Positions 25,921 to 35,595 of a DNA stretch of 64,000 nt are shown piece by piece; the first letter of the stretch is position 1, and every line of letters begins with the position of its first letter. The notes below the pieces were generated by a model, which searched no databases, was not told the DNA's origin, and was given only the letters and a program-made list of their open reading frames with translations. A program made the position numbers and the translations under genes. The stretch spans positions 1 to 64,000 of the forward strand of contig SYAC01000041.1 of NCBI GenBank assembly GCA_005787685.1, written 5' to 3'. This DNA is from Planctomycetia bacterium (GTDB taxonomy: Bacteria; Planctomycetota; Phycisphaerae; Phycisphaerales; SM1A02).

Positions 25921-27096
25921 TTAGCACATTTCAATCAGCATGCTGACCGCGTTGCCGCCGCCAAGGCACAGCGAACAAATGCCGCGCTTGCCGCCGGTGC
26001 GTTTCAGTTGGTGAATCAGCGTGACCAAAACGCGAGCGCCACTGGCGCCAATGGGGTGGCCCAGCGCAACGCCGCCGCCACAAATGTTGAGCTTCTCGTG
26101 CGGTATGCCAAGTGGCGTGACATCGGCCAACACTTGCGCGGCGAACGCCTCGTTCACTTCGAACAGGTCGATGTCTTTCACGGATAAATTATTTTTCTTG
26201 AGCAACATTTCAATGCCAAGTTTGGGCGCAAAGAATAAATCTTTGGGCGCAACGCCAGCGGTGTTGTAATCAATAATTTTCGCCAGTGGTTTGGCGCCAA
26301 TACTTTTGGCGTACGCCTCGCTTGCCACAATCACCGCGGCGGCGCCATCGGAAATTTGGCTGGAGTTGCCGGCCGTCACCGTTCCATCTTTTTCAAATGA
26401 CGGACGCAACTTGGTCAGCGACTCAAGATTGGAGTCGGCGCGGAAACCTTCGTCCGCATCAAGGCCTTGCTTCTGCATAATTTGCTCGGCGCTGAGCGCA
26501 ACCATTTCCGCTTTGTAGAAGCCGTCCTTGGTGGCTTGCGCGGCGCGTAGATGGCTTTGCACGCTGAACTTGTCCTGCGCCTCGCGCGTCACGCCAGCGC
26601 TTTTTGCCGTGTAATCCGCCGCAAAACCCATGCCCCATTTTTCAAAGGCGCAGGTCAGACCGTCCGCGGACATGTGGTCAATGAACTTGGCGTCGCCAAA
26701 GCGCACCCCGGCGCGGATGTGGGCAAAGTGCGGCGCAAGATCCATGTTCTCCATGCCGCCAGCCACGCCGCATTCAATGTCGCCAGCCTTAATGCTGGCC
26801 GCCATTTGCATAACGGCTTGCAAACCAGAGCCGCAGACTTTGTTCACGGTTGTGGCATTGAGCGTGTCAGGCAACCCAGCTTTCAAACCGGCTTGACGCG
26901 CTGGATTTTGTCCCAAACCAGCCTGCAACACGCAGCCCATCACGCATTCTTGCACGCCCGCTTTGGCGGCTGGCACATCCCCAAGAACAGCGGCAATGGC
27001 AAACGCGCCAAGTTGCGGCGAAGAAATTTTGGCAAGTGATCCACCAAACTTTCCAATGGGTGTGCGGCGCGCGGCAAGGATGACGGGTTGGTTCAT
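25921..27096 (-). CDS. Acetyl-CoA C-acetyltransferase (thiolase)
   Basis: A 391-residue thiolase that condenses or cleaves acetoacetyl-CoA and similar 3-ketoacyl-CoAs. The acylated cysteine is in VNKVCGSGLQAV, the catalytic histidine in GGGVALGHPIGASGAR, and the second cysteine in SLCLGGGNAVSM. GGMENMDLAP and NEAFAAQV also match. The start ATG has AGGAG upstream. Length and motifs fit biosynthetic or acetoacetate-degrading types equally. It is transcribed divergently from fbp. Confidence 0.93.
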   Translation of the reverse strand: MNQPVILAARRTPIGKFGGSLAKISSPQLGAFAIAAVLGDVPAAKAGVQECVMGCVLQAGLGQNPARQAGLKAGLPDTLNATTVNKVCGSGLQAVMQMAASIKAGDIECGVAGGMENMDLAPHFAHIRAGVRFGDAKFIDHMSADGLTCAFEKWGMGFAADYTAKSAGVTREAQDKFSVQSHLRAAQATKDGFYKAEMVALSAEQIMQKQGLDADEGFRADSNLESLTKLRPSFEKDGTVTAGNSSQISDGAAAVIVASEAYAKSIGAKPLAKIIDYNTAGVAPKDLFFAPKLGIEMLLKKNNLSVKDIDLFEVNEAFAAQVLADVTPLGIPHEKLNICGGGVALGHPIGASGARVLVTLIHQLKRTGGKRGICSLCLGGGNAVSMLIEMC

Positions 27097-27253
27097 GAAG
27101 TGCTCCTAAGTAAATGAGTTGGTGATATGCGTTGCACGATGCGATTCAAGCATTACCAATGACGCCAGCCTGCGCACGCCAATCGCGCACATGATGGGAG
27201 GCGGATGGTAGCCTGAGTTTGGGGCTTGTTCTTGCCCTTTCTGGAGTCCAAGT

Positions 27254-28366
27254 ATGCCCGCCGCCAAGATAAACAAATCCAAATCAAAGCCAGTCAAAAA
27301 GCGTCAATCCAAGTCGATTGCTCATCGTCGATCCAAGGGCAAGAATTTTGCGCGCGCCAATCCAAAGCGTAAGGATGTGGTGACCGACAATTTGGTCAGC
27401 CTGCAAAGTTTTATTCTTGAGCAAGAGCAGCGCTACCCAAACGCGACCGGCGAACTGAGTTGGATTATTTCCGCCATTTCGCTGGCTGCAAAAATTATCG
27501 CTTTCAAAGTTCGACACGTGCGCTTGCAAGGCGTAATTGGTCAAGAGGGTGTGACCAACGTGCAAGGTGAGGCGCAGATTCGCATGGATGTGATTTCAAA
27601 CGAAGTGATTACGCGCGTGCTTGGATCGCGCCCTTCCATTGCCGTTCTTGGAAGCGAGGAGGATCAGGAGCCAACGATCTTGCGCAAGGGCAGCGAGGGT
27701 GGAAAGTATTGCGTGTTGTTTGATCCACTTGATGGATCCAGCAATTTGGATACCGCTGTGGGCGTGGGAACTATTTTTACGGTGCTCAAGAATGATCCCA
27801 ATATTCCCGGCGCCATGGAGACCGTGTGTCAACGCGGCGCGGACCAGATTGCGGCGGGTTATGTGTTGTATGGATCAAGCACCGTGTTCATGTTGACGAC
27901 CGGACATGGCACGCACATGTTTGAGCTTGACACCAGTGTTGGAAGTTTCCTGTTGGTCAAGCGTGACTTGCAAATTCCCAGGGCAAACAAGGTGTATTCA
28001 GTGAATGAGGCCAACCTAGAGGGCTTTCCAAAGGGCTACCGCGACTACGTTGCATGGACGCACAACAATCAATACACAAGCCGCTATATCGGCAGCATGG
28101 TGGCGGATGTGCATCGCACATTGGTCAACGGAGGCGTATTCCTGTATCCGCCAACCAAGAAACATCCGTCAGGAAAATTACGCCTGTTGTATGAAGCCAA
28201 CCCCATGAGTTTCCTGATGGAGCAGGCGGGGGGGAAAAGCACAACTGGTTCGCAGCGCACCATGCTTGTGTTGCCCAAGCAGTTACATGAGCGCACGCCG
28301 TTGGTCATGGGTTCGCCCGATGAGGTGAGTCATGTACTTCGTATTTCCCATGGCGGGAAGCGTTGA
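27254..28366 (+). CDS. fbp: Fructose-1,6-bisphosphatase class 1
   Basis: Gluconeogenic phosphatase releasing fructose 6-phosphate. The metal-binding motif VLFDPLDGSSNLD, GSEEDQEP upstream of it, TGHGTHMFELD, NNQYTSRYIGSMVADVHR and KLRLLYEANPMSFLMEQAGG are classic. Length is 370 residues because of a lysine/arginine-rich extension of about 40 residues (KPVKKRQSKS) before the catalytic fold, which is unusual for the family. GGAG precedes the ATG at good spacing. No partner gene is adjacent. Confidence 0.96.
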   Translation: MPAAKINKSKSKPVKKRQSKSIAHRRSKGKNFARANPKRKDVVTDNLVSLQSFILEQEQRYPNATGELSWIISAISLAAKIIAFKVRHVRLQGVIGQEGVTNVQGEAQIRMDVISNEVITRVLGSRPSIAVLGSEEDQEPTILRKGSEGGKYCVLFDPLDGSSNLDTAVGVGTIFTVLKNDPNIPGAMETVCQRGADQIAAGYVLYGSSTVFMLTTGHGTHMFELDTSVGSFLLVKRDLQIPRANKVYSVNEANLEGFPKGYRDYVAWTHNNQYTSRYIGSMVADVHRTLVNGGVFLYPPTKKHPSGKLRLLYEANPMSFLMEQAGGKSTTGSQRTMLVLPKQLHERTPLVMGSPDEVSHVLRISHGGKR

Positions 28367-28452
28367 TAGATGGTTGCGCTCTTACACGCATTATGAATTG
28401 AAAAATTAGAGTGGAAATACGCGATTTTGAAATTACAACAGAAAGAAAAAAT

Positions 28453-31400
28453 ATGTTACGCACATTATTTTGGATTGTGGGATTTGTATTGGTTGTGACC
28501 TTGGTGGAGTACGCCGCAACGGCGCAACCCTCACAAGATAATCAAAACACAAACGCGTTCGTGGCAAATAGCGCGCCAATTTCAAGCGACGGCAAGGCGC
28601 CCCCCATGCTCGCACCCGCGCCAGGGCGCGGCTACTTGTCACATCCTGCCATTCACGGCCAGCGACTTGTATTTGTGGCCGAGCGTGATCTATGGACCAC
28701 AAAAGTCGGCGGCGTGGCGCCCTACGAAGCTGCGCGCTTAACTAGCGGCGCGGGCGGCGAAAGTTGGCCGGTGATTTCCCCGGATGGAAAAACCCTGGCA
28801 TTTGCTGCGGATTATGATGGAAATCCAGAATTGTACGCCATGCCCATCACAGGCGGTTCGCCCACGCGCTTGACCTTTCACGACTCCAGCGAGCAACCAT
28901 TGGCATTCACGCCCGATAGTCAAGCTGTTATTTTCCGATCGGCTCGCACCAATCCACTTGGACGCATGGAGCTTTGGCAGGTGCCAATTCTAGGCGGTCC
29001 CGCCAAGCCATTGAACATTGGCGAGGCAAGTTTGGTGTCCATCAATCCCATCACTGGGCAAATGGCGTTCACGCGTTGGTCCAATGAAGGCTGGCATTGG
29101 AAGGGCTACCGCGGCGGCACCGCGCCCGACATGTGGTTGGCGAGCGATAATGGAAAAGCGTTCGCGCAATTGACCAAGTCGCCCGAAAACGAATTGTTTC
29201 CCATGTGGGTTGGCGGGCGCATATGGTTTTTGTCTGACACAGGTGGTGTTATGAATGTGTGGAGCGTGGACGCGCAGGGTGGCCAGCGCACGCAGCACAC
29301 ATTTTTTACCACGGCAAATCTTGAGCCGCGCTGGGCGAGCGCGGATAGCTCCAGTGATGCAAGTGTGATTGTGTTCGCGCGTGGTGGTGAAATTATTTAC
29401 TTTGACACCGCCAACAACACAATGCAGGCGCTTGATATTCGTCTTGTGGGCGACCGTTTGCAGAGTCGTCCACGCGTTGAATCGCTCATGCAGAACGCCA
29501 GCGGATTTTCACTGTCTCCTGGTGGCGAACGATTAGCCATTGAGTCGCGCGGTGAAGTCACGGTGATCGCGGTGGATGCAATGAATGGCGGCTCCGTAAC
29601 AACGCCCTTGCAATTTCCAGGTCGAAGTGAAAGCCGCGAGCGCGATGTGGCGTGGATTGGCGGCAATCAAGTGGCGTATATCAGCGATATTCATTGCGAA
29701 TCCGACATCATGACGCGCCGGCTTCAAGTGGAATCCGACGCCGCGCGGGACACGGATAAGCCAGTTGATCTACTTGCACTGGATGAGACCAAAGTGGAAA
29801 GCAGCGAGTCGTGGATATATCCATTGGTGAGCAGTTTGAATGGAAAGTATTTGGCATGGAGCACCAAGACAGGATTTCTGCGCGTGCTTGATCTTGAATC
29901 CAAGACCTCCGTGGAGGTGGACTCGTCCACCAATGGACCTATTTTAGATTATCGATTTAGTTCTGATTCTGAATCACTTGCTTGGACGCGTCCGCTCGCC
30001 AACGGCATGCAGCAAATTGTGATTCGAAATATAAAAAGTGGTGTGAATACGCCTATTGGCGACGGTATGACCAATGATTATGCTCCGCGCTGGGACCCCG
30101 CGAATTTCTATTTGTATTTTCTTTCCGACCGACATTTTAATCCAACGCCCGATGAATCAGAGTTGAATTTTGCCAATCTGAAAACAACGCTTGTGTGCGT
30201 TGTTTCGCTGTATGCAAAATTTCCGCCGCCGCTTCGCAAAGAAGCCGCGCAATTTGGAATGAATTTGCAGGCGTGGCAAAGTGTGGGCGAGTTGTTGAAG
30301 GAACCCCATGATGCACAAGACAACCAGGAAACCGCGTCTTCCAGCGAGGATCAGGAGCCCGACAAAACCCAGTCCAGCCAGGGGCAGGGATTTCATGGCG
30401 TCGTTCCACCATCGGAGGTTGTGGGCACTAAAACAGAATCCGCTGCCAATGAGCGTGAAAAATCGGCTGCATTGGCCAAACTGAATGACGAAATGCCGAG
30501 TGAAATTGATGCGGCTGGCCTGTCCAACCGCGTCAGCGTGTTGCCAATTCAGCCTGGCAACTTTGACGGCTTCGAGGCCATCGCGGGTGGCGTGTTGCTT
30601 GGTCGGCGGCCACTGAACGGCGTATTGGATGAGAAGTGGCCAACTCCAACCCTGGGTCAAGGTGGAATTAAAGTAGAGCACTTTGATTTGGTCAAGGAAA
30701 AATTATCGCCGCTATTCTCAAACGAGGTTGACGCGTGGACCATGGATCCAACTGGCGCAATTGTGGTGGCGTGGGATGGCTCGGAGCTTCTCAGTATTGA
30801 TGCTAGTGGCGGCGAACCTGAAACCATTCAGACCAAGGGTCTCACTGTGCCGGTGAATCCCAAGGCGGAGTGGAGGCAAATGTTTGAGGAGGCGTGGCGC
30901 CTGCAACGCGATTTTTTCTGGCGCGAGGATATGAATGGCGTGGACTGGGCGGGCATGCGCGAGCGCTATCGACCACTGGTTGATCTCGTTGGTTCGCGCG
31001 CGGATTTAAACGATGTGATTGGCGAGTTGATGTCGGAGCTTCGCAACAGCCACGCGTATGTTTCGGGTGGCGACGACTTTTCAGAGACGCAGTCCGTGTC
31101 CGTTGGCGCGCTTGGAGTGGACTTGGAACAAGCGGTTGATGGCTGGAAAATTGCGCGTATTTTGCCTGACTTTTCCGCTATTGGGAGCGCGGAAAGTCCT
31201 TTGGCAAAACCGTTTCGACAAGTGAATGCGGGGCAGTATCTGCTTGCCATTGACGGCAAAAAGTTGGATGTGACCAAGGACCCAGGCGAGCTGCTAGTGG
31301 ACAAAGGCGGCAAAGATGTGCGACTATTGATCGCGGATTCGGCGGACGGAAAAAATAGCAACTTGATCGAAGTCACCCTGCCTTCAAGCGACCAAATGCT

Positions 31401-32043
31401 TCGCTACTTTGATTGGGTGAAGAAAAATGAAAAATTGGTGGACACACTTTCGAATGGAAAGCTTGCTTACATTCATTTGCCTGACATGGATTCAAACGGT
31501 CTAATTTCTTTTATGCGTACCTTTTATCCGCAGACCGATCGCCAAGGCCTGTTGGTGGACATTCGCGAAAATGGTGGCGGGTATATCAGCTCGTTGCTGG
31601 TGGAAAAACTTTCGCGCAAGCCGTGGGCCTACACCGTTCCACGCGAGGGACGCATTGAGCCCTATCCATCGCGTGTGATTGACGGACCAATCGTGGTGCT
31701 GATGGACCAAGGCGCGGGCAGCGACGGCGATATTTTTCCGGAATCGATGCGCTCCGTGAATGGCACCACGCTTGTGGGCACGCGCACATGGGGTGGCGTG
31801 GTTGGCATTGATGGCGACAAGGATTTAATGGATGGCGGAATGTCAACGCAACCTAGTTATGGATTTTGGACGCCCAAGCGCGGCTACAAAGTTGAAAATG
31901 AAGGCGTGGCCCCCGATGTTGTATTGGAGTGGTTACCCCAAGATCAACAAGCAGGTCGTGACACGCAACTGGAACGGGCCGTTGAGATTTTAATGAAACA
32001 ATTACCTGCGCCCCACGAAATGCCAGTGCGGATAAAAAAATAA
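28453..32043 (+). CDS. Tricorn-like protease (S41 family) with signal peptide
   Basis: A 1196-residue protein laid out like archaeal tricorn protease: an N-terminal hydrophobic signal or anchor, beta-propeller repeats (ISPDGKTLAFAADYDGNPEL), a linker rich in Glu/Gln, a PDZ-like part, and a C-terminal S41 core. Likely catalytic residues are His in ELRNSHAYVS and Ser in DQGAGSDGDIFPE. Tricorn trims proteasome-type peptides; bacterial homologues are less known, and the signal peptide suggests work outside the cytoplasm. ATG 28453 fits GAAAGAAAA and the hydrophobic start better than GTG 28411. Confidence 0.9.
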   Translation: MLRTLFWIVGFVLVVTLVEYAATAQPSQDNQNTNAFVANSAPISSDGKAPPMLAPAPGRGYLSHPAIHGQRLVFVAERDLWTTKVGGVAPYEAARLTSGAGGESWPVISPDGKTLAFAADYDGNPELYAMPITGGSPTRLTFHDSSEQPLAFTPDSQAVIFRSARTNPLGRMELWQVPILGGPAKPLNIGEASLVSINPITGQMAFTRWSNEGWHWKGYRGGTAPDMWLASDNGKAFAQLTKSPENELFPMWVGGRIWFLSDTGGVMNVWSVDAQGGQRTQHTFFTTANLEPRWASADSSSDASVIVFARGGEIIYFDTANNTMQALDIRLVGDRLQSRPRVESLMQNASGFSLSPGGERLAIESRGEVTVIAVDAMNGGSVTTPLQFPGRSESRERDVAWIGGNQVAYISDIHCESDIMTRRLQVESDAARDTDKPVDLLALDETKVESSESWIYPLVSSLNGKYLAWSTKTGFLRVLDLESKTSVEVDSSTNGPILDYRFSSDSESLAWTRPLANGMQQIVIRNIKSGVNTPIGDGMTNDYAPRWDPANFYLYFLSDRHFNPTPDESELNFANLKTTLVCVVSLYAKFPPPLRKEAAQFGMNLQAWQSVGELLKEPHDAQDNQETASSSEDQEPDKTQSSQGQGFHGVVPPSEVVGTKTESAANEREKSAALAKLNDEMPSEIDAAGLSNRVSVLPIQPGNFDGFEAIAGGVLLGRRPLNGVLDEKWPTPTLGQGGIKVEHFDLVKEKLSPLFSNEVDAWTMDPTGAIVVAWDGSELLSIDASGGEPETIQTKGLTVPVNPKAEWRQMFEEAWRLQRDFFWREDMNGVDWAGMRERYRPLVDLVGSRADLNDVIGELMSELRNSHAYVSGGDDFSETQSVSVGALGVDLEQAVDGWKIARILPDFSAIGSAESPLAKPFRQVNAGQYLLAIDGKKLDVTKDPGELLVDKGGKDVRLLIADSADGKNSNLIEVTLPSSDQMLRYFDWVKKNEKLVDTLSNGKLAYIHLPDMDSNGLISFMRTFYPQTDRQGLLVDIRENGGGYISSLLVEKLSRKPWAYTVPREGRIEPYPSRVIDGPIVVLMDQGAGSDGDIFPESMRSVNGTTLVGTRTWGGVVGIDGDKDLMDGGMSTQPSYGFWTPKRGYKVENEGVAPDVVLEWLPQDQQAGRDTQLERAVEILMKQLPAPHEMPVRIKK

Positions 32044-32044
32044 T

Positions 32045-32071
32045 TTCCGCCGTGTTGCGCGGAATAATTTC
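32045..32071 (+). terminator. Weak terminator-like hairpin after the tricorn gene
   Basis: TTCCGC (32045-32050) pairs with GCGGAA (32059-32064) across an 8-base loop and is followed by TAATTT. The U-tract is broken, so termination efficiency is doubtful. Confidence 0.35.
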
Positions 32072-32139
32072 AATTGGAGATGCATTCACTTCGAGCGCAA
32101 CCGCCCAGTCAATTCACCGCGTGTGCTTTTATCTTTGCA

Positions 32140-33687
32140 CTACTCAAATGTGCCGCGATCAAGCAGTTGAAAGTCATACAGCGCCGCAAGTTGCTTGCGA
32201 TTCAGCGAGCCGAGCTTGCCCAGCGTGGCGATGAGTGATTTGCTTTTCTTCACACCCAGTTTGCCCATCATGGTGAACTTGGTGGCAAGAATGTCATTCA
32301 AATTAGCCGTGGTGTTGCGCGCGTGGCCGCCAGGAAACATGACTAAGCCGCTGTCATGCGTGCCCGTATCGGTGGTGATTTGAACCTGGGTTGGAATGCC
32401 CTCTGGATAGCGGCGATCAAATTCAGGACCGCCATGCTGAAATTGAATCTTGGCCATCAGCGCGCGCGTGTTTGGATTCAATATGGCATCCGATCCATAA
32501 TCCTCCGGCTCCAACATCAGATTTTTCCAAGCGTCGTCGCTGCTTGCGCCCAGTCCCGCGCGTCCATGCGACGCCACGCACTCAATGGCCTTGCGCAGCA
32601 ATGTGCTGACAATGTAAAGCATGGAATGATCCGCGCTTTGGCGCGTTTTTGGATCACGCTTGGCGGGATCGCCAATAATTCCAAACGCTGGCTCATATGC
32701 CGTGATCACAATACTTTGTATTGAATCGGGCTTCTGCGCCAACTCTGGATGGCGTTGCACCAAATCAATCACGCCTTGCAGCGCGCCCGCGCTTTGGTGC
32801 TCATACAAGCCAAGTTTGAAGTGCATGCCCATGACCGCAAAGTCATCACCCGACATGGACAAATGCAAATCAAATGGACTGTCGCCTTGCGTGCGCTCGA
32901 ATTGGCGGAACATGCTTTCGGGATTGCGAAAAATGTCACGCGGACCCATGAAGCCGCGCATAGATCGCTGCATGCAAAGCACCGCGAATTCAGTACTGAT
33001 AGCAGCGCTTGCACCCTTTGAATCGCTGAGCTGTTTGCCAGCGCGAATGGCGCGCCATGGAATGGCGTGCGCTACGAACATGCCAATAGCGCTCTCGATT
33101 TCCTGAGCCGTTGCCCCCAGAATGGCGCCGTACACCGCCGCGCTGGCAATGGCGCCGTGCACCACATGGTCAATCTTGTAGGTCTTGAGTGAAAAAACTT
33201 CAGCAAGTCGTCCGCGAATTTCATCAATGCACACCATGGCGCGCAACGCCATGTCGCCACCCTCTTGGGCAAGTTGCGCCGCCGCAATCGCCACCGGATA
33301 AAAATCATTGTGGCCAAATTCGCCGGCCGTGTGTTGAAGCTCTGGTCTATAGCCGAAATTTGTTCCGTTGGAATCCCATTCGCGTACCGCGGCGCAATTG
33401 GCCACGATGGCTTTTTCTGGCGCCACCAATTTGTCGCCGCCAAAGACGGGCACGCCATTTTTATCGCGGTAACTCAAAGCCTCTTTGCGTAGCAGCACTG
33501 GCGCGTTGGTGCCAAGAGCCAGTGCGCTGACGCCGCATAACACCGCGTCAGTGTGGAACAAGGTTGTCCGATCAAGCACCGCTTGCGACGGCATGCCCTC
33601 GCGCAGAAAATCAATCGCGTATTGCCCAATGCCTAAAGCCTGGTTTGTGTTGCGGGCCAAAACGCGCACAGATGTGGAATCACTCAT
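32140..33687 (-). CDS. MmgE/PrpD-family protein, possible 2-methylcitrate dehydratase
   Basis: The 515-residue protein matches the PrpD/IDS-epimerase fold: FHTDAVLCGVSALALG, VREWDSNGTNF near the active site, the helix segment HVVHGAIASAAVYGA, KGASAAISTEFAV and DDFAVMGMHFKLG. PrpD dehydrates 2-methylcitrate in propionate breakdown; other members act on other hydroxy acids. Its start overlaps the stop of the B12/G-protein fusion (ATGA), which supports a link to propionyl-CoA metabolism. No methylcitrate synthase is nearby, so the exact substrate is open. Confidence 0.82.
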   Translation of the reverse strand: MSDSTSVRVLARNTNQALGIGQYAIDFLREGMPSQAVLDRTTLFHTDAVLCGVSALALGTNAPVLLRKEALSYRDKNGVPVFGGDKLVAPEKAIVANCAAVREWDSNGTNFGYRPELQHTAGEFGHNDFYPVAIAAAQLAQEGGDMALRAMVCIDEIRGRLAEVFSLKTYKIDHVVHGAIASAAVYGAILGATAQEIESAIGMFVAHAIPWRAIRAGKQLSDSKGASAAISTEFAVLCMQRSMRGFMGPRDIFRNPESMFRQFERTQGDSPFDLHLSMSGDDFAVMGMHFKLGLYEHQSAGALQGVIDLVQRHPELAQKPDSIQSIVITAYEPAFGIIGDPAKRDPKTRQSADHSMLYIVSTLLRKAIECVASHGRAGLGASSDDAWKNLMLEPEDYGSDAILNPNTRALMAKIQFQHGGPEFDRRYPEGIPTQVQITTDTGTHDSGLVMFPGGHARNTTANLNDILATKFTMMGKLGVKKSKSLIATLGKLGSLNRKQLAALYDFQLLDRGTFE

Positions 33688-34811
33688 AAAGGGAATATAG
33701 CGTTGAGCAATTCAACCACGCCTTTGCCTTGTGTGGCAATGGTTTCAAGAATTGGCCTGCCCGCCGCCACATCAAGAAGCTCGCGCACCAATTTGGCTTC
33801 GCCCGCGTGGTCGGCTTTGTTGGCCACAAACAAATCCGCAATCTCCAGCAATCCAGCCTTGTCCATTTGCACGGAGTCGCCCATGCCCGGGACAACCACA
33901 ACAATGCAGCGGTCCACATGGCGGCGAATAGCCACATCATTCTGTCCTGCTCCCACGGTTTCAACAATCACATCGTTGTATCCAGCCGCGCCAAGTAAAC
34001 CCAGAATGTCGTTCAGCGTGGCGTAGTCCTCGCCAACAATGGCAAGCGATCGGTAGAAAATGCCTTCATCCACGGCGTTAAAGTCCACGCGCAAGCGGTC
34101 ACCTAGTAGCGCGCCACTGGTAATGGGACTCATTGGATCAAAGGCGATCACCGCCAACTTGCTGCCGCGCAACACGCTTTCGCGCGCCATGGCGGCAACC
34201 AGCGTGCTTTTGCCGGCGCCAGGCGCGCCCGTGATGCCAATCACGCGCTTTGGTTTTTTGCGGGGTGTGAGCGCGTCAAGCCGCTTGGCGTGCGCCAAAG
34301 AAATCATGCGTCCAAGTTGCGCGGTTGGATGCGGCGTTGGAGTGAAAGGCAATGGCGCGTAGTCGCGCACCGCCGCGCGCACGCTTTCAACAATGGGATC
34401 AAGCCCGGCGCCCGTGTGAAAAATCTGGTTCACGCCCGCGGTCAAAAGAACTTTCACATCTTCTTGTGGAATAATTCCGCCCACATTCACAATCATGTCG
34501 GGACGGCCAACTTTGCGGCACTCATCCAGCAGGCGCGGCACCAACACCAAGTGGCTGTTGCTCATCATGGAGCATGCGATGCAATCCGCGTCTTCATCGC
34601 GCGCGCCAATGGCCAAGCTGCGCGGTGTCTGCCACAACCCGCTGTAAATAACATGCACACCGCTGTCGCGCAGCAGTCGCGCAATAAGTTTGACCCCGCG
34701 GTCATGACCATCCAGACCCATTTTCCCCAGCAAAACCCGCGGGCGATGCGGCAAGCCGCCGCACCTATCTTTTTTTTCAATCGCGGTTGTTGGTTCGGTG
34801 GTGGCGCGCAT
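33684..34811 (-). CDS. B12-binding domain fused to a MeaB/ArgK-type GTPase (IcmF-like N-terminal half)
   Basis: The 375-residue protein has two domains. Residues about 22-145 form a cobalamin-binding Rossmann domain with the base-off motif GLDGHDRG and the downstream MIVNVGGIIPQEDV loop. Residues about 185-375 form a G domain with GITGAPGAGKST, FDPMSPITSG, VIVETVGAGQND and VANKAD. This order matches the N-terminal half of the fused mutase IcmF, but no mutase substrate domain follows and the MeaB C-terminal arm is missing. Likely role: chaperone loading or protecting adenosylcobalamin on a mutase encoded elsewhere. It overlaps the PrpD-family gene by four bases. Confidence 0.85.
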   Translation of the reverse strand: MRATTEPTTAIEKKDRCGGLPHRPRVLLGKMGLDGHDRGVKLIARLLRDSGVHVIYSGLWQTPRSLAIGARDEDADCIACSMMSNSHLVLVPRLLDECRKVGRPDMIVNVGGIIPQEDVKVLLTAGVNQIFHTGAGLDPIVESVRAAVRDYAPLPFTPTPHPTAQLGRMISLAHAKRLDALTPRKKPKRVIGITGAPGAGKSTLVAAMARESVLRGSKLAVIAFDPMSPITSGALLGDRLRVDFNAVDEGIFYRSLAIVGEDYATLNDILGLLGAAGYNDVIVETVGAGQNDVAIRRHVDRCIVVVVPGMGDSVQMDKAGLLEIADLFVANKADHAGEAKLVRELLDVAAGRPILETIATQGKGVVELLNAIFPL

Positions 34812-34842
34812 GGTGTGTCAATATGTTGAGCGACCGCAGCAT

Positions 34843-35535
34843 TTAAGAGGCGGATCCCTCGGCGGTTCCTTGCTCCGTCGTATTTTCGCCAACGCGCTTA
34901 GCCTGATCCGTCCACTTGTCCGGCATCATGCGATGTGCGATGGAGCCAATTATCAAGTACATGTTCTTAAAATCATGGTCATCCAAAAGAACTCGCGTGC
35001 CATCCGTGGTTACCACGGTCGCGGTCCAAGTGCTGCGGCGGTCGCCTTCCTTGGCGCACCATCGGCTCATATCTATTTCCACTATATCCTTTTGCTTAAA
35101 TGTGCCAACTGGCGTGACCAAAGTTCCGTCGTCTTGTAATTCATAAATTAGTTTTTTAATTTTAATAATTGGCCAGATAAAGAACGGCGTTCCAAGTAAG
35201 CCGCAGCCAATGATGTATAGCCACAATTGTAAAATGCGGTCATATTGCGAGGGTTTGGAGGGAGCGCCAGAATTTCGGGCGGTGATTTGTGCGACGGTTT
35301 TTTGTAAGTCTTCAAATGTGGACTTTTCGGAATCACTGAGTGGCGTGGTGGTCGATTGCGTTTCCAATTTCTTGATTCCTTCCTTGGCTTGTTCAAAGGC
35401 CAAGCAATCGACTTCCAAATTTGGAATTTTAATCGAGTAGTCATACCAACCCCAAAGGGCAAATACGATGCACAGCGTCGCAAAGATCGCGTTTCGCCAA
35501 AACACGAATGGTGCAATAGTGGTTCGAATTGGCAT
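34843..35535 (-). CDS. Unknown two-helix membrane protein
   Basis: A 230-residue protein not recognised as a family. A hydrophobic helix lies near residues 13-31 (IFATLCIVFALWGWY), then a soluble segment of about 70 residues with helical, coiled-coil-like character, a second hydrophobic stretch (LWLYIIGCGLLGTPFFIWPI), and a C-terminal domain of about 90 residues with beta character (DGTLVTPVGTFKQKDI) that resembles a PH-like membrane-protein domain. The start ATG follows a perfect TATAAT by eight bases, suggesting a leaderless mRNA. TTG 35544 is an alternative start. Confidence 0.7.
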   Translation of the reverse strand: MPIRTTIAPFVFWRNAIFATLCIVFALWGWYDYSIKIPNLEVDCLAFEQAKEGIKKLETQSTTTPLSDSEKSTFEDLQKTVAQITARNSGAPSKPSQYDRILQLWLYIIGCGLLGTPFFIWPIIKIKKLIYELQDDGTLVTPVGTFKQKDIVEIDMSRWCAKEGDRRSTWTATVVTTDGTRVLLDDHDFKNMYLIIGSIAHRMMPDKWTDQAKRVGENTTEQGTAEGSAS

Positions 35536-35543
35536 GAAATTCA

Positions 35544-35549
35544 ATTATA
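35544..35549 (-). promoter_or_regulatory. TATAAT -10 element of the two-helix membrane protein gene
   Basis: A perfect TATAAT hexamer ends eight bases before the ATG at 35535. With a normal start point six or seven bases downstream, the mRNA would have almost no 5' leader. The -35 box is not obvious (GTTCTT at 16 bases is weak). Confidence 0.45.
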
Positions 35550-35595
35550 GCGCATGATTTGATTTAAGAACTTGAACGCCAGCCACTATGGGTGC

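Noticed and set aside
35520-35540. tRNA T-loop-like GGTTCGAATT
   Set aside because: No matching acceptor, D or anticodon arms; it lies in the start of the membrane protein gene.
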